DNA from: Microbulbifer agarilyticus S89
GTDB lineage: Bacteria; Pseudomonadota; Gammaproteobacteria; Pseudomonadales; Cellvibrionaceae
Reading direction: 5' to 3'
Length of the DNA: 64,000 bases
Assembly: GCF_000220505.1 (NCBI RefSeq)
Contig: NZ_AFPJ01000037.1
Coordinates: forward strand, 145,158-209,157
Made by a program: the position numbers and the translations under genes. The notes under the pieces were generated by a model. That model made no database searches. It was not told the DNA's origin and was given only the letters and a program-made list of their open reading frames with translations. Below, piece by piece: positions 1 through 9,472 of this stretch. Every line of letters starts with the position of its first letter. Positions within the stretch are counted from its first letter, which is position 1.

Positions 1-121
1 CATCTAGGGGCTCACTGGCAAACGCCAATGGCAACATCACCAACTGAACCGGCAGAGCCCACGCCAGAGTCCGCATGGCTGTGCGGCGCCTGCCGCCCCC
101 CGAATCAGGACGAGTGGCCAT
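1..121 (-). CDS. Partial secreted protein, DUF3106-like by position
   Basis: Only the N-terminus lies in the window. A start at 121 would overlap the end of the preceding anti-sigma-like gene; an in-frame ATG at 76 is the alternative. From position 76 the product begins with a clear signal peptide (MRTLAWALP, a hydrophobic stretch, then AFA-SEP as a likely cleavage site), so the protein is exported. The order sigma factor, small one-helix protein, exported protein is common in gammaproteobacteria, where the third gene is often a DUF3106 protein. That assignment rests on context; no DUF3106 sequence is visible here. The function is unknown. Confidence 0.5.
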   Translation of the reverse strand, partial: MATRPDSGGGRRRTAMRTLAWALPVQLVMLPLAFASEPLD

Positions 122-521
122 CCAGTGCCTCCTCCGCCAGCCACTGGTAAAACTCCACGTCTTCGATCATGTCCAACTCAGCGTCCTCATTCAGGATCCA
201 GGTATCGGCCAGCATATCTACCGGCTCAGCCGGGGCGCCAGAGGGCTCCAGCCCGAACAACAGCGCAACCGTGAGTACCGCAGCGGCACTGGCCAGCCCC
301 GTGGGTAACCAGAGCATCCAGCCCGGCCGCGATGTACCAGCGGCACCGTCTATAGCCGCAGAACGCGCACGGCGCAGGCGTGACAGGGTCTCACCATCGA
401 GGGACTGCTCGCGGCGCTCCAGGGCCGCGCGCGCACCCGCCGCTAATTCGGCATCGTTATGCGCGCTTGCATCTTCGCGGTCCCGCGACTGGGCCGTGGG
501 CTTGTCTTGTGGCGACGTCAT
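105..521 (-). CDS. Single-pass membrane protein, putative anti-sigma factor (DUF3619-like)
   Basis: This 138-residue protein has a charged, polar N-terminal half (about 1-65), one membrane helix near residues 68-92 (WMLWLPTGLASAAAV...), and an acidic tail with an EDVEFYQWL motif typical of small proteins encoded beside ECF sigma factors. Its ATG overlaps the sigma-factor stop by four bases, so translation is probably coupled. By analogy it would hold the sigma factor at the inner membrane through its N-terminal half. No zinc-binding HxxxCxxC anti-sigma motif is present, so the anti-sigma role is an inference from context. Confidence 0.7.
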   Translation of the reverse strand: MTSPQDKPTAQSRDREDASAHNDAELAAGARAALERREQSLDGETLSRLRRARSAAIDGAAGTSRPGWMLWLPTGLASAAAVLTVALLFGLEPSGAPAEPVDMLADTWILNEDAELDMIEDVEFYQWLAEEALDGHSS

Positions 522-1048
522 CGCACTTCCTCCAATTGTCCACGCAGGGCGGCCAGCGCCCGGGACAGGTGGGTCTTTACACTACCACTGCTGCAGGACA
601 TGGCAGCGGCGGTTTCCGAAATATCAAAGCCCTCGACGCAGCGCAACATAAATGCCTGCTGCTGCCGCGGGGGCAACCGACCGACGGCAGACTCAATCGC
701 ATCCAGCGCGCGCTCGGAAAACACACCTTGCTCCGGCCTTGGGCCACTCTGGTCTTCCAGTGCGCCCGGGTCAAATACATCGTCCGCCTCGTCATCGCCA
801 CGGGCAAACTTTTCCCGCAGCAACTGCCAGCGCGAGACGGTCTTATGCCTGCGGTGCCAATCGGTGATTCGGTTATTGAGAATGGTAAAGAACAGCGGGC
901 GCCACTGCTCCCGCTGTTTGTGGCCGTAATTGCGCACCAGTGCGAACATAGCGTCTTGCACAATATCCAGCGCATCGTCTCGGTTCCCCACGGCCATGGC
1001 GGCCATGGAGAAAGCACGCTTCTCTACCGAGGCTAAGAATTGTTCCAT
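518..1048 (-). CDS. ECF-type RNA polymerase sigma factor
   Basis: The 176 residues have the two-domain ECF layout. Region 2 (about 10-75) includes DALDIVQDAMF for core binding and -10 recognition. Region 4 (about 115-170) carries the helix-turn-helix DISETAAAMSCSSGSVKTHLSRAL. An acidic linker joins them. It should direct RNA polymerase to a small regulon when released from an inhibitor, most likely the overlapping one-helix membrane protein downstream. A hairpin lies just upstream of the start codon. The signal sensed cannot be read from sequence; the secreted repeat protein upstream and the exported protein downstream are the nearest candidate targets. Confidence 0.9.
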   Translation of the reverse strand: MEQFLASVEKRAFSMAAMAVGNRDDALDIVQDAMFALVRNYGHKQREQWRPLFFTILNNRITDWHRRHKTVSRWQLLREKFARGDDEADDVFDPGALEDQSGPRPEQGVFSERALDAIESAVGRLPPRQQQAFMLRCVEGFDISETAAAMSCSSGSVKTHLSRALAALRGQLEEVR

Positions 1049-1071
1049 GCTGCGTACAGCGGCCCTTTGAT

Positions 1072-1094
1072 CAAAGCCCCTGTAAGCAGGGGCC
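1072..1094 (-). terminator. Hairpin between the repeat-protein gene and the sigma gene
   Basis: On the minus strand GCCCCTG and CAGGGGC pair around a CTTA loop and are followed by only three T. It sits 28 bases upstream of the sigma-factor ATG. It could be a weak terminator for the repeat-protein gene or a leader hairpin of the sigma transcript. A second inverted repeat (GCGGCCC/GGGCCGC, 1131-1155) lies nearby. Confidence 0.4.
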
Positions 1095-1177
1095 TATTCT
1101 GAAAGCTTGTTATTATCCTGCGAGTACAGCGCGGCCCCTGCTCTCCTCGGGCCGCACATTCCACTCTTCGGGGTGCC

Positions 1178-1561
1178 TTAGCTCCCCACCCGCGCACTGC
1201 GACGGTCCATCCGGCGGTCCACCTTCTGTCCCTTGCGGTCGAGCTTGCGGTCAATACGCGCACCTTTGCGATCCAGGCGATTATCGATACGATCGCCCTT
1301 CCTATCGAGGTGCGCCGCGCGTTTTTCTTTGCCATTGGCAGCCGCGCGTTCGGACTTGCGATCTAGCCGGTTGTCGATTCGATCGCCTTTATTGTCCAGC
1401 CGGCTCTCGATACGGTCGCCCTTGTTATCCAGGCGCTGTTCGATGCGGTCCCCTTTATTGTCCAGGTACTGCGCACGCTGGTCGCTGGCATCTGCCGCTG
1501 CGACACTGGTGAGCGCTGCAGTCATGGTCAGGAGGACGATCTGTTGCTTGATCCGTTTCAT
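1178..1561 (-). CDS. Secreted 11-residue-repeat protein, basic, function unknown
   Basis: A 127-residue protein with a signal peptide (about 1-24, MKRIKQQIV then a hydrophobic core ending VAAADA). From residue 33 it is built almost wholly of an 11-residue repeat with consensus LDxKGDRIDxR: units at 33-43, 44-54, 55-65, then a 19-residue variant (66-84), then 85-95, 96-106, 107-117 and a decayed last unit. An 11-residue period fits a continuous helix with a hydrophobic stripe of Leu and Ile. The mature part is rich in Arg, Lys and Asp. AGGGAACC precedes the ATG. No function is known to me for this repeat in this setting. Confidence 0.8.
   Translation of the reverse strand: MKRIKQQIVLLTMTAALTSVAAADASDQRAQYLDNKGDRIEQRLDNKGDRIESRLDNKGDRIDNRLDRKSERAAANGKEKRAAHLDRKGDRIDNRLDRKGARIDRKLDRKGQKVDRRMDRRSARVGS
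1181..1465 (-). repeat. 33-bp coding tandem repeat
   Basis: The DNA under residues 33-127 of the secreted repeat protein is a tandem array with a 33-base period. The three units nearest the signal peptide are most alike at DNA level, which suggests they duplicated most recently. Confidence 0.8.
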
Positions 1562-1691
1562 CGATGGTTCCCTATTATGATCAGTGGTCGGTAAGTAAGT
1601 GCCAGGTGAGAACGTCGTTACTCACCTGTGCCGTTCACTTATCAAAACGTGCAAGACCGCAATTGGTTGACACATCGATGAAATTTTCTTG

Positions 1692-3050
1692 TTAGCGGGC
1701 CTCCGCAGTCTCCACGCTGGGGCCCAGCCAGCGCTGGGTCAGTGTACCCGCGGTCATCGCGCCGTTCACATTCAACGCGGTGCGCGCCATATCGATCAGC
1801 GGCTCGACGGAGATCAATAGTGCGGCGATCTGCACCGGCAGGCCCATGGTAGGCAGTACCACCAGCGCAGCAAAGGTCGCCCCACCGCCCACGCCCGCAA
1901 TGCCGAAGGAGCTGATCACAATGACGGCGATCAGCGAGGTGAGCCACACGAGATCAAACACATTAATCCCCATGGGCACTGCCACCATCACCGCCAACAT
2001 AGCCGGATAAATACCCGCGCAACCGTTCTGGCCAATGGTGGCACCAAAAGACGCGGAAAAGTTGGCAATGGCCGGAGAGTTGCCGAGCTTGTCGATTTGG
2101 GTTTCCACATTGAGTGGAATGGTCGCAGCACTGGAGCGGGAGCTGAAGGCGAACACCAGTACCGGCAATACGGTAGCGAAATAGTGCAGTGGACTAATGC
2201 CGTTGACCATCAGCAACAGCGCATGCACCACAAACATCAGCGCAATCGCCACAAACGAGGCCACCACAAAGTTGAACAGGTTGAAGATATCCGTCCAGCT
2301 GGACTTGGCCACCAGCGCGGTCACCAGCGCCATAACGCCATAGGGGGTAAACGCCATGATCAGGCGTACCAGCTTCATTATCCAGGCCTGGGCCACAGTA
2401 ACAAAGCGTTCGATGGCAGCGCCCTGCTCCGGGTTCTCCCGACGCACCGCCAGTGCGGCCAGCCCCATCAATACCGCAAAGATCACCACGGCGATCACCG
2501 AGGTATCGCGCTGGCCGGCGAGGTCCGCAAAGATATTGCGCGAAATAAACGAGGTAAGGATTTCGGGAATACTGAGGTCGGTCACACGGCCCATACGCTC
2601 ATTCAGTACATCCACCCGCGCGGCTTCACGAGAGCCTTCTACCAGCCCCTCTGCCGTCAGGCCAAACAGGTGCGCGATTACCACACCGATAAACGCAGCA
2701 ATGGCAGTGGTACCGAGGAGAACCACCAACACCGAGCCACTGATTTTGCCCAGCGACGCGGTATTGCTCACTTTGACCACCGCGGCGAGGATCGAAATCA
2801 GTACCAGCGGCATTACCAGCAGGTGCAGCAGATTTACGTAGCCGTTGCCGATCAGGCCGATCCAGTCGAGTACCCAGGGAGTGTTCACGCCCCAGCCTTC
2901 CGCCAGGTGCATCAGGCCGCCCAGCACCACCCCCAATAGCAACCCGGCAAATACCGCCGGGGCCAGCGAATTGCGGCTGCGGTGCCAGCGCGCCAGGGGC
3001 CAGAGTAAGAACAGGTAAAAGGCCAGCAGTAGAAATGCACCCAATTGCAT
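1692..3050 (-). CDS. tcyP: L-cystine / dicarboxylate-type sodium symporter, TcyP-like
   Basis: A 452-residue polytopic inner-membrane protein of the dicarboxylate/amino acid:cation symporter family. It has about eight membrane helices and the family's re-entrant signatures: the serine-rich SSRSSAATIPLNVETQ near residue 305, then NGCAGIYPAMLAVMVAVP, then AGVGGGATFAALVVLPTMGLP with a closing DMARTALNVNG. The NGCAGIYPAM and FSSRSSAATIPL forms match TcyP/YdjN cystine carriers better than DctA or GltP. It probably imports L-cystine with sodium. The gene stands alone, 150 bases from the lipoprotein gene upstream. The exact substrate is inferred from family resemblance. Confidence 0.85.
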   Translation of the reverse strand: MQLGAFLLLAFYLFLLWPLARWHRSRNSLAPAVFAGLLLGVVLGGLMHLAEGWGVNTPWVLDWIGLIGNGYVNLLHLLVMPLVLISILAAVVKVSNTASLGKISGSVLVVLLGTTAIAAFIGVVIAHLFGLTAEGLVEGSREAARVDVLNERMGRVTDLSIPEILTSFISRNIFADLAGQRDTSVIAVVIFAVLMGLAALAVRRENPEQGAAIERFVTVAQAWIMKLVRLIMAFTPYGVMALVTALVAKSSWTDIFNLFNFVVASFVAIALMFVVHALLLMVNGISPLHYFATVLPVLVFAFSSRSSAATIPLNVETQIDKLGNSPAIANFSASFGATIGQNGCAGIYPAMLAVMVAVPMGINVFDLVWLTSLIAVIVISSFGIAGVGGGATFAALVVLPTMGLPVQIAALLISVEPLIDMARTALNVNGAMTAGTLTQRWLGPSVETAEAR

Positions 3051-3202
3051 TTAGTTTGAGTCCCAGATTACAAATTTAAGGAAAATAGTTTGCGCGCATC
3101 CTAACAGCCGGCGCGTATGTCCCTTAAAGACGCTTTGGTTATACGGGTAGAAGCAAGCGTATGGCGTACGCCGGCCTGTCCCGGGAAAGCCTGCTCCGGA
3201 CC

Positions 3203-3709
3203 TTACTCTGTTACGTAGGGCTGAATAGCTTCCAATAAGGATTCTGAGGTTTGCGGTCCGATCAACGTCCGCTGCCACTGGCCGTGGCGGTCGATAATGA
3301 AGGTAGAGGGGAGCACCTGCGGCACCGCCTGACCCCAGCGGCCTTCCGGCGCGTCCGGCAATAGCGGGAAAGCGATACCGAATTTGTCCGCTTGCCGCTG
3401 TATTTCTTCTTTTGGTGGCTGGTCAAAATTTATCCCGAGCACCAGTACCTGGTCTTTATGCTCGCGGTAGAAGGTATTTAGCTCGGGTATCTCTTCACGA
3501 CAGGGCGCGCACCACTTCGCCCAGTAGTTCACCAGCAGGACTTTTCCCCCGGTATCCAGCGGTTCGCCATGCAAGTCGACCAATCCACCGGAGCGCGGCC
3601 CGCACCCCGTGGCCAGTGTGAACATGGCAATGAGCAGGAACAGAGCACGGAACCGCTCAAGACTTTGCTGTTTTACTCGACGACTTGCCGCTGCGCGCAT
3701 TGCGGCCAC
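3203..3709 (-). CDS. TlpA/ResA-like thioredoxin-fold lipoprotein
   Basis: The 168-residue product has a basic N-terminus, a hydrophobic segment and a lipobox-like LATGC near residue 35, so it is probably a lipoprotein facing the periplasm. The rest is a thioredoxin fold of the TlpA/ResA type: NYWAKWCAPCREEIPEL holds the redox CAPC pair, and VLPSTFIIDRHG holds the cis-proline loop. It probably reduces or isomerises disulfides, for example in cytochrome maturation. The start overlaps the end of the yihY-like gene by about 50 bases. An ATG three codons in is an alternative start. Confidence 0.85.
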   Translation of the reverse strand: MAAMRAAASRRVKQQSLERFRALFLLIAMFTLATGCGPRSGGLVDLHGEPLDTGGKVLLVNYWAKWCAPCREEIPELNTFYREHKDQVLVLGINFDQPPKEEIQRQADKFGIAFPLLPDAPEGRWGQAVPQVLPSTFIIDRHGQWQRTLIGPQTSESLLEAIQPYVTE

Positions 3710-5168
3710 TCCCTTTGCTGACTGGTTTATTATCTGGGATCTCTTCCCCGGCCACGACGGCAGGGCTCAAGCTGGTATCCACGCTTTTCTCCACAACCTC
3801 TTGCGACATCGACTCGCGAAACAGCTCTCCAAGGCTCCGCGAGAGATGCTCGCGGGAAAAGTCTCTCGCTTCGCGGAAACGCGCTTCCACCTCGCGGTAC
3901 CAGGGGCGCACCTCCAGCTCGCGGTGACCACTCTCTGGCACCGGTGCCGGGTGCAGCCAATCCAGCATCTGCTGCAGGGTCACGGAATCCAGGTCGCGCA
4001 GTAGCACATACTCATTGCGATCCGTTTGTCCGATCACCTGGTTATCCTGCAGCACCTCGCGGATGCGCCGCCACTGCGCCGGGCGAATACCCGCGCGCGA
4101 AATATCCTGCTCGCGGATGGTCTGTCCCTGCTGATAGTTGCAGAAGAACTTCCACAAAATAGACAGGGTCGCCACCAGATCGGAATAATTTCGGCCCTGG
4201 GCCGCCGCATGGTAGGCGGACAGCGTTCGCACCAGCACACATCCTGCCAGTACGATCATCCACATCAAATAGATCCACAACAGGAACAGCGGAACGAAGG
4301 CAAATGCACCGTAAATCGCCTGCACCGAACTGCGCGCGACGATGGCACCAAACAGATACTTGGCCAGCTCAAACGCAAAGGCGGTGATCACGCCGCCGGC
4401 GAGGCCGTGCCGCAGCGGCACACGGCAATTGGGCACCGCCACAAACAGTAAGGTGAAGGCGATGGCGGTAAATACCCACGGCAGCACCCGCAGCACCACC
4501 GGCAATACGCCGAGGCTGTCGTTATGCGCGAGCACTTTCTGCGAAAACAAATAGGTGGTGGCGGCCATGCCGGCGCCCAGCAAGATCGGCCCGAGGCTCA
4601 AGATCGCCCAGTACAGAAGAAAACTGGAAACGCCGCGGCGGCCCTTGGGAATATCCCAGATCGCGTTAAATGTGGTCTCAATGTTTTTCAGCATAAAGCC
4701 CGCGGTCAACAGCAGAATACCGATGCCGACACCGGTAAGCCGCTGGGCCTGGGTGGAAAAACTATCGATATACTCCTGCACTTCACGCCCACTTTCCGGC
4801 ACGAAATGGGAAAAGATCTGATGCTGGATTTTACTTTCCAGACCCGCAAAATCCGGAAACAGTGACAGCATGGCGTAACTCACGGTCACCAGGGGGACGA
4901 TTGCGAACAGCGTCATGTACGTGAGCGCTGCGGCATTCTGCCGACAGTTCTTCTCGTTGAATACGGTCCATAAAGAAGTAAAAAAGCGACGCCAGCGGTG
5001 CACCATTTCAGTCATGGGTCTTCTCAATTTGTTATAGCTCTTGTCATACAACGCCCCACACCACTTGCCCAACCCGCTTGCACGAACCCGGCTAAACAGG
5101 CGGTTTTGCGCCATTTTCTGGTGAGCGGAGCGTATAAATCCCTGCAATTTGTCTAAAAAGTACGCCAT
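3657..5168 (-). CDS. yihY: YihY/BrkB-family inner-membrane protein
   Basis: A 503-residue YihY (UPF0761) protein. The conserved core runs from about residue 60 (NEKNCRQNAAALTYMTLFAIVPL) to 310 with six membrane helices and the usual IWDIPKGRRG loop. It is followed by a cytoplasmic part not found in short homologues: a winged-helix-like region (about 345-410, AQWRRIREVLQDNQVIG) and a basic Ser/Lys tail. Older names call it ribonuclease BN, which is incorrect for this family; the true function is unknown. An ATG at residue 52 aligns with the usual family start, so the true start may be 5015. It diverges from arsC. Confidence 0.85.
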   Translation of the reverse strand: MAYFLDKLQGFIRSAHQKMAQNRLFSRVRASGLGKWCGALYDKSYNKLRRPMTEMVHRWRRFFTSLWTVFNEKNCRQNAAALTYMTLFAIVPLVTVSYAMLSLFPDFAGLESKIQHQIFSHFVPESGREVQEYIDSFSTQAQRLTGVGIGILLLTAGFMLKNIETTFNAIWDIPKGRRGVSSFLLYWAILSLGPILLGAGMAATTYLFSQKVLAHNDSLGVLPVVLRVLPWVFTAIAFTLLFVAVPNCRVPLRHGLAGGVITAFAFELAKYLFGAIVARSSVQAIYGAFAFVPLFLLWIYLMWMIVLAGCVLVRTLSAYHAAAQGRNYSDLVATLSILWKFFCNYQQGQTIREQDISRAGIRPAQWRRIREVLQDNQVIGQTDRNEYVLLRDLDSVTLQQMLDWLHPAPVPESGHRELEVRPWYREVEARFREARDFSREHLSRSLGELFRESMSQEVVEKSVDTSLSPAVVAGEEIPDNKPVSKGSGRNARSGKSSSKTAKS

Positions 5169-5234
5169 ACCTCAGCGTAGACGACCAACCGCAGGCTGTT
5201 AGAATACGCCAAACCTTAACAGGATACGCTTTCA

Positions 5235-6587
<1,353 letters not shown>

Positions 6588-6632
6588 GCCACCGAAGAAA
6601 CACACCAGACCGATCAACAAGGAGTTTCAGGT

Positions 6633-8501
6633 TTGACCGACTCAACACGTAGCCGCGGGTTTATCCGCCGCTTCTTTGGCGCCATTGGCGGGGCTATCAC
6701 CTGGTTACGCCGGGTGGTTACCAACCTAATCTTCCTGCTGTTACTTCTGTTTATCGGCGCCGCCATCTTTGGCGGTGAAGAGCGCATTACAGTACCCCAG
6801 GGTGGCGCGTTAACCGTGGCGCCCAGTGGTTTCCTAGTCGATGAAATCAGCCAGCCAGGCGGGCTGCCGGGCTTTTTTGGCGGCCCCTCCGCACCCCCGG
6901 AGACACGGGTAAAAGACCTGGTGGATGCCATTGACCACGCCGCCGGCGACAGCCGGATTTCTGCGTTAGTGCTGGAACTCGACAGCCTCGCCGGCGCCAG
7001 CCTGAGCAAGCTCGAAGAAGTGGGCGAAGCGGTGCAACGCTTTAAAGCGAGCGACAAGCCGGTTTATGCCATCGGCGACAATTTCACCCAGGGGCAGTAC
7101 TTCCTCGCCAGCCATGCGGACGAGGTTTACATGAACCCGATGGGCTCACTGCTCCTCACCGGTTTCGGCAGCTACCGCAGCTACGTGAAAAGCGCGCTCG
7201 ATAAGCTCAAGATCAACTTCCACGTATTCCGCGTGGGCGATTACAAAGACGCCATCGAGCCGTACATCCGCGATGACATGTCACCCGCCTCGCGCGAGAA
7301 CAAGGCGCGCTGGCTCAACCGTTTGTGGAACGAATACACCGAACAGGTGACCGGCCTGCGCAATTTGCCGCCCAGCGCCGTCGACAACTATATTGCCGAT
7401 TTGCCGCAGAACCTGCGTGCCGAAGGCGGTAGCTGGGCCAAGGCAGCACTGGCGAATCAATTCGTCGACAAACTCCTCACCCGCCGCGCGGCCGTCGCCG
7501 AGCTGCAGGAAGTCGTTGGCGAGGCCAAGGATAATAAATCCCAATACCGCGGTATTCATGCGCAGGATTACCTGCGCCACATGAAGATGACCAACCTGCC
7601 GGACCCGCGTCAGCAAAAAGATAAAATCGCCCTGATCAGTGCCGCCGGGGCAATCGTTGATGGCGATGCACCGGCTGGACAGATCGGCAGTGCCAGCCTC
7701 GGTAAACTGATTGCCAAGGCCCGCGACAAAAGCGTCAAGGCGCTGGTGCTGCGTATCGACAGCCCGGGCGGATCTGCATTTGCCTCCGAAGCGATTCGCC
7801 AGGAACTGCTCGCCACCCGCGAAGCGGGCATCCCGGTGGTCATTTCCATGGGCAGTGTAGCGGCCTCCGGTGGCTACTGGATTGCCGCGGGTGGCGATCG
7901 TATCTGGGCATCCCCGTCGACCATCACCGGTTCCATCGGTGTGTTTGGCGCCTTCCCCACCTTCGAAGATTCACTGGAACACCTGGGGATCTACAACGAC
8001 GGTGTAGGCACCACGGCACTGGCGGGCACCATGCGTCTCGACCGACCGCTGCCCGAGGCCGCCGCCGACATCCTGCAGCAGGGCGTTAACCATACCTATG
8101 CACAATTCCTGCAGCTGGTGGCCGCGGCCCGCAACAGCACACCCGAGGAAATTCACAAGATCGCGCAGGGGCAGGTATGGACAGGCCGTGCGGCGCTGGA
8201 ACTCGGTCTCGTAGATGATCTCGGCAATCTCAAGGATGCCATTGCGGACGCCGCACAGCTGGCCGAGATTGATAAATACGAGGTCATGGAAATCCAGCGC
8301 GAGTTGAGCCCCAGCGAAAAGCTGATGCGTGCACTGGCGGAAAATGTCGATGCACAGGTGTCTGCGAGTATCGAGCGTAACCTGCCGCTGGGCGCCTGGT
8401 TCAGCAGCCTGCAGCCCGCATTGCAGCCGTTCGCGGAACTGAAATCGTTTAAGGACCCGCGCGCACTGTACCTGCGCTGCATGGGCTGTGTTGCCCCCTA
8501 A
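6633..8501 (+). CDS. sppA: Signal peptide peptidase SppA, 67K type
   Basis: A 622-residue inner-membrane protease that degrades leftover signal peptides. One membrane anchor lies at about 29-46. Two tandem S49 domains follow. The catalytic pair of the long-form enzyme is visible: Lys205 in VGDYKDAIEPY of the first domain and Ser412 in VAASGGYW of the second. The length agrees with the E. coli enzyme (618). The start codon is TTG at 6633, chosen because AAGGAG lies eight bases before it; no ATG occurs nearby in frame. It follows the DUF2069 gene by 45 bases, so it may belong to the same operon. Confidence 0.93.
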   Translation: MTDSTRSRGFIRRFFGAIGGAITWLRRVVTNLIFLLLLLFIGAAIFGGEERITVPQGGALTVAPSGFLVDEISQPGGLPGFFGGPSAPPETRVKDLVDAIDHAAGDSRISALVLELDSLAGASLSKLEEVGEAVQRFKASDKPVYAIGDNFTQGQYFLASHADEVYMNPMGSLLLTGFGSYRSYVKSALDKLKINFHVFRVGDYKDAIEPYIRDDMSPASRENKARWLNRLWNEYTEQVTGLRNLPPSAVDNYIADLPQNLRAEGGSWAKAALANQFVDKLLTRRAAVAELQEVVGEAKDNKSQYRGIHAQDYLRHMKMTNLPDPRQQKDKIALISAAGAIVDGDAPAGQIGSASLGKLIAKARDKSVKALVLRIDSPGGSAFASEAIRQELLATREAGIPVVISMGSVAASGGYWIAAGGDRIWASPSTITGSIGVFGAFPTFEDSLEHLGIYNDGVGTTALAGTMRLDRPLPEAAADILQQGVNHTYAQFLQLVAAARNSTPEEIHKIAQGQVWTGRAALELGLVDDLGNLKDAIADAAQLAEIDKYEVMEIQRELSPSEKLMRALAENVDAQVSASIERNLPLGAWFSSLQPALQPFAELKSFKDPRALYLRCMGCVAP

Positions 8502-8527
8502 AACGCCTCTAACACGTCCTCCATTGA

Positions 8528-8556
8528 ACCGTGGTGGTGTTTATCGCCACCACGGT
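8528..8556. terminator. Inverted repeat after sppA
   Basis: ACCGTGGTGG and CCACCACGGT form a perfect 10-bp stem with a 9-base loop 27 bases after the sppA stop. No T-run follows, so termination is uncertain. Confidence 0.5.
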
Positions 8557-8734
8557 CCTCGCTTCCACGGTCTTTAACACTCTCTAGGCATTCCTCCAGG
8601 AAACCCTCCAAGAAACCCTCCAAACAACCGTCCAGAACGTCGGCCACGTCACTGCCTGCCAATCTGCCCATTGATAGTATTCGCGCCATATTTAGCAATT
8701 TATTTGGCAAATTTCGAAACGCGGATATCAAGTC

Positions 8735-9472
8735 ATGAAGTTACTCTCCTCCGTTCTCGTCGCACTACTCTGCGGCAGCCTGTCGCTGGCATTGCACGCC
8801 GAGCCCCCCGAAGGTAAAGGTTGGAAGAAACACCACAAGCACAAAAAACACAGTTACAAGGAAGAGTACTGGGAAGGGAACTGCAAAATTGAGCGGAAAT
8901 GGAAGCGCAATGGCGACTACAAGGAAGAGCGCACCTGCAAGAATCCTAATCGCTATGCCCACCACCCCGGTCATCACGATGCTGCCCGCGTGATCATTCT
9001 GCCCCCATGGTTCGATCAGGGCGCGCCAGAGCCCGAATACCGTCCGGAATGGCGCCCCACCACCCGCACCTCCGTATCGCGCTGCAACAGCGATCAAGTG
9101 GGCAGCGTATTGGGCGGGCTGATCGGCGGCGTTATTGGCCACCAGATCGGCGATGGCCGCGGCAACACCGCGGCCACTATTGGCGGGGCCATTGCCGGGG
9201 TACTGATCGGCGGCGAAGTGGGCCGGCGAATGGATCAGCGCAACCAGGCATGTGTGGCACAGGCACTGGAGTTTGCCCCTGAAGGTGAGCGCATCACCTG
9301 GCAAAACAGCCAGGGCAATGAAAACTACGCAGTAATCCCCGGTGGTATCGAAATGCGTGGCGACCAGTATTGCCGCTCTTACACCGCCGAATTCTTCTCC
9401 AACGACGCTTCCGACAGCACTCGTGGCACCGCCTGCCGTCAGGCCGATGGCACCTGGGTCCGCTCCATTTGA
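8735..9472 (+). CDS. Glycine-zipper 2TM-domain envelope protein with a His/Lys-rich N-terminus
   Basis: The 245-residue protein has a signal peptide (about 1-22, ending LHAEP). A mature N-terminus very rich in Lys and His follows (GWKKHHKHKKHSYKEEYWE), then a Cys-containing segment and a second His cluster (YAHHPGHHD). Residues about 120-165 form a glycine-zipper 2TM segment (GSVLGGLIGGVIGHQIGDG, then TIGGAIAGVLIGGEVGRRMD), as in SlyB/RcnB-like envelope proteins. The C-terminal part resembles the surface-antigen domain after such zippers, with paired cysteines. It is probably attached to the outer membrane or periplasmic. The His-rich start could bind metal, which is untested. Confidence 0.8.
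   Translation: MKLLSSVLVALLCGSLSLALHAEPPEGKGWKKHHKHKKHSYKEEYWEGNCKIERKWKRNGDYKEERTCKNPNRYAHHPGHHDAARVIILPPWFDQGAPEPEYRPEWRPTTRTSVSRCNSDQVGSVLGGLIGGVIGHQIGDGRGNTAATIGGAIAGVLIGGEVGRRMDQRNQACVAQALEFAPEGERITWQNSQGNENYAVIPGGIEMRGDQYCRSYTAEFFSNDASDSTRGTACRQADGTWVRSI

Noticed and set aside
3203-3278. Overlap of a small minus-strand frame (3051-3278) with the thioredoxin-like gene
   Set aside because: The product has no recognisable motif and overlaps the well-supported lipoprotein gene.
8498-8731. Minus-strand frame of 77 codons with EGFLEGFLEECLE repeats after sppA
   Set aside because: It overlaps the sppA end and its repeats come from short GAAACCCTCCAA duplications. No ribosome site or homologue-like composition is visible.
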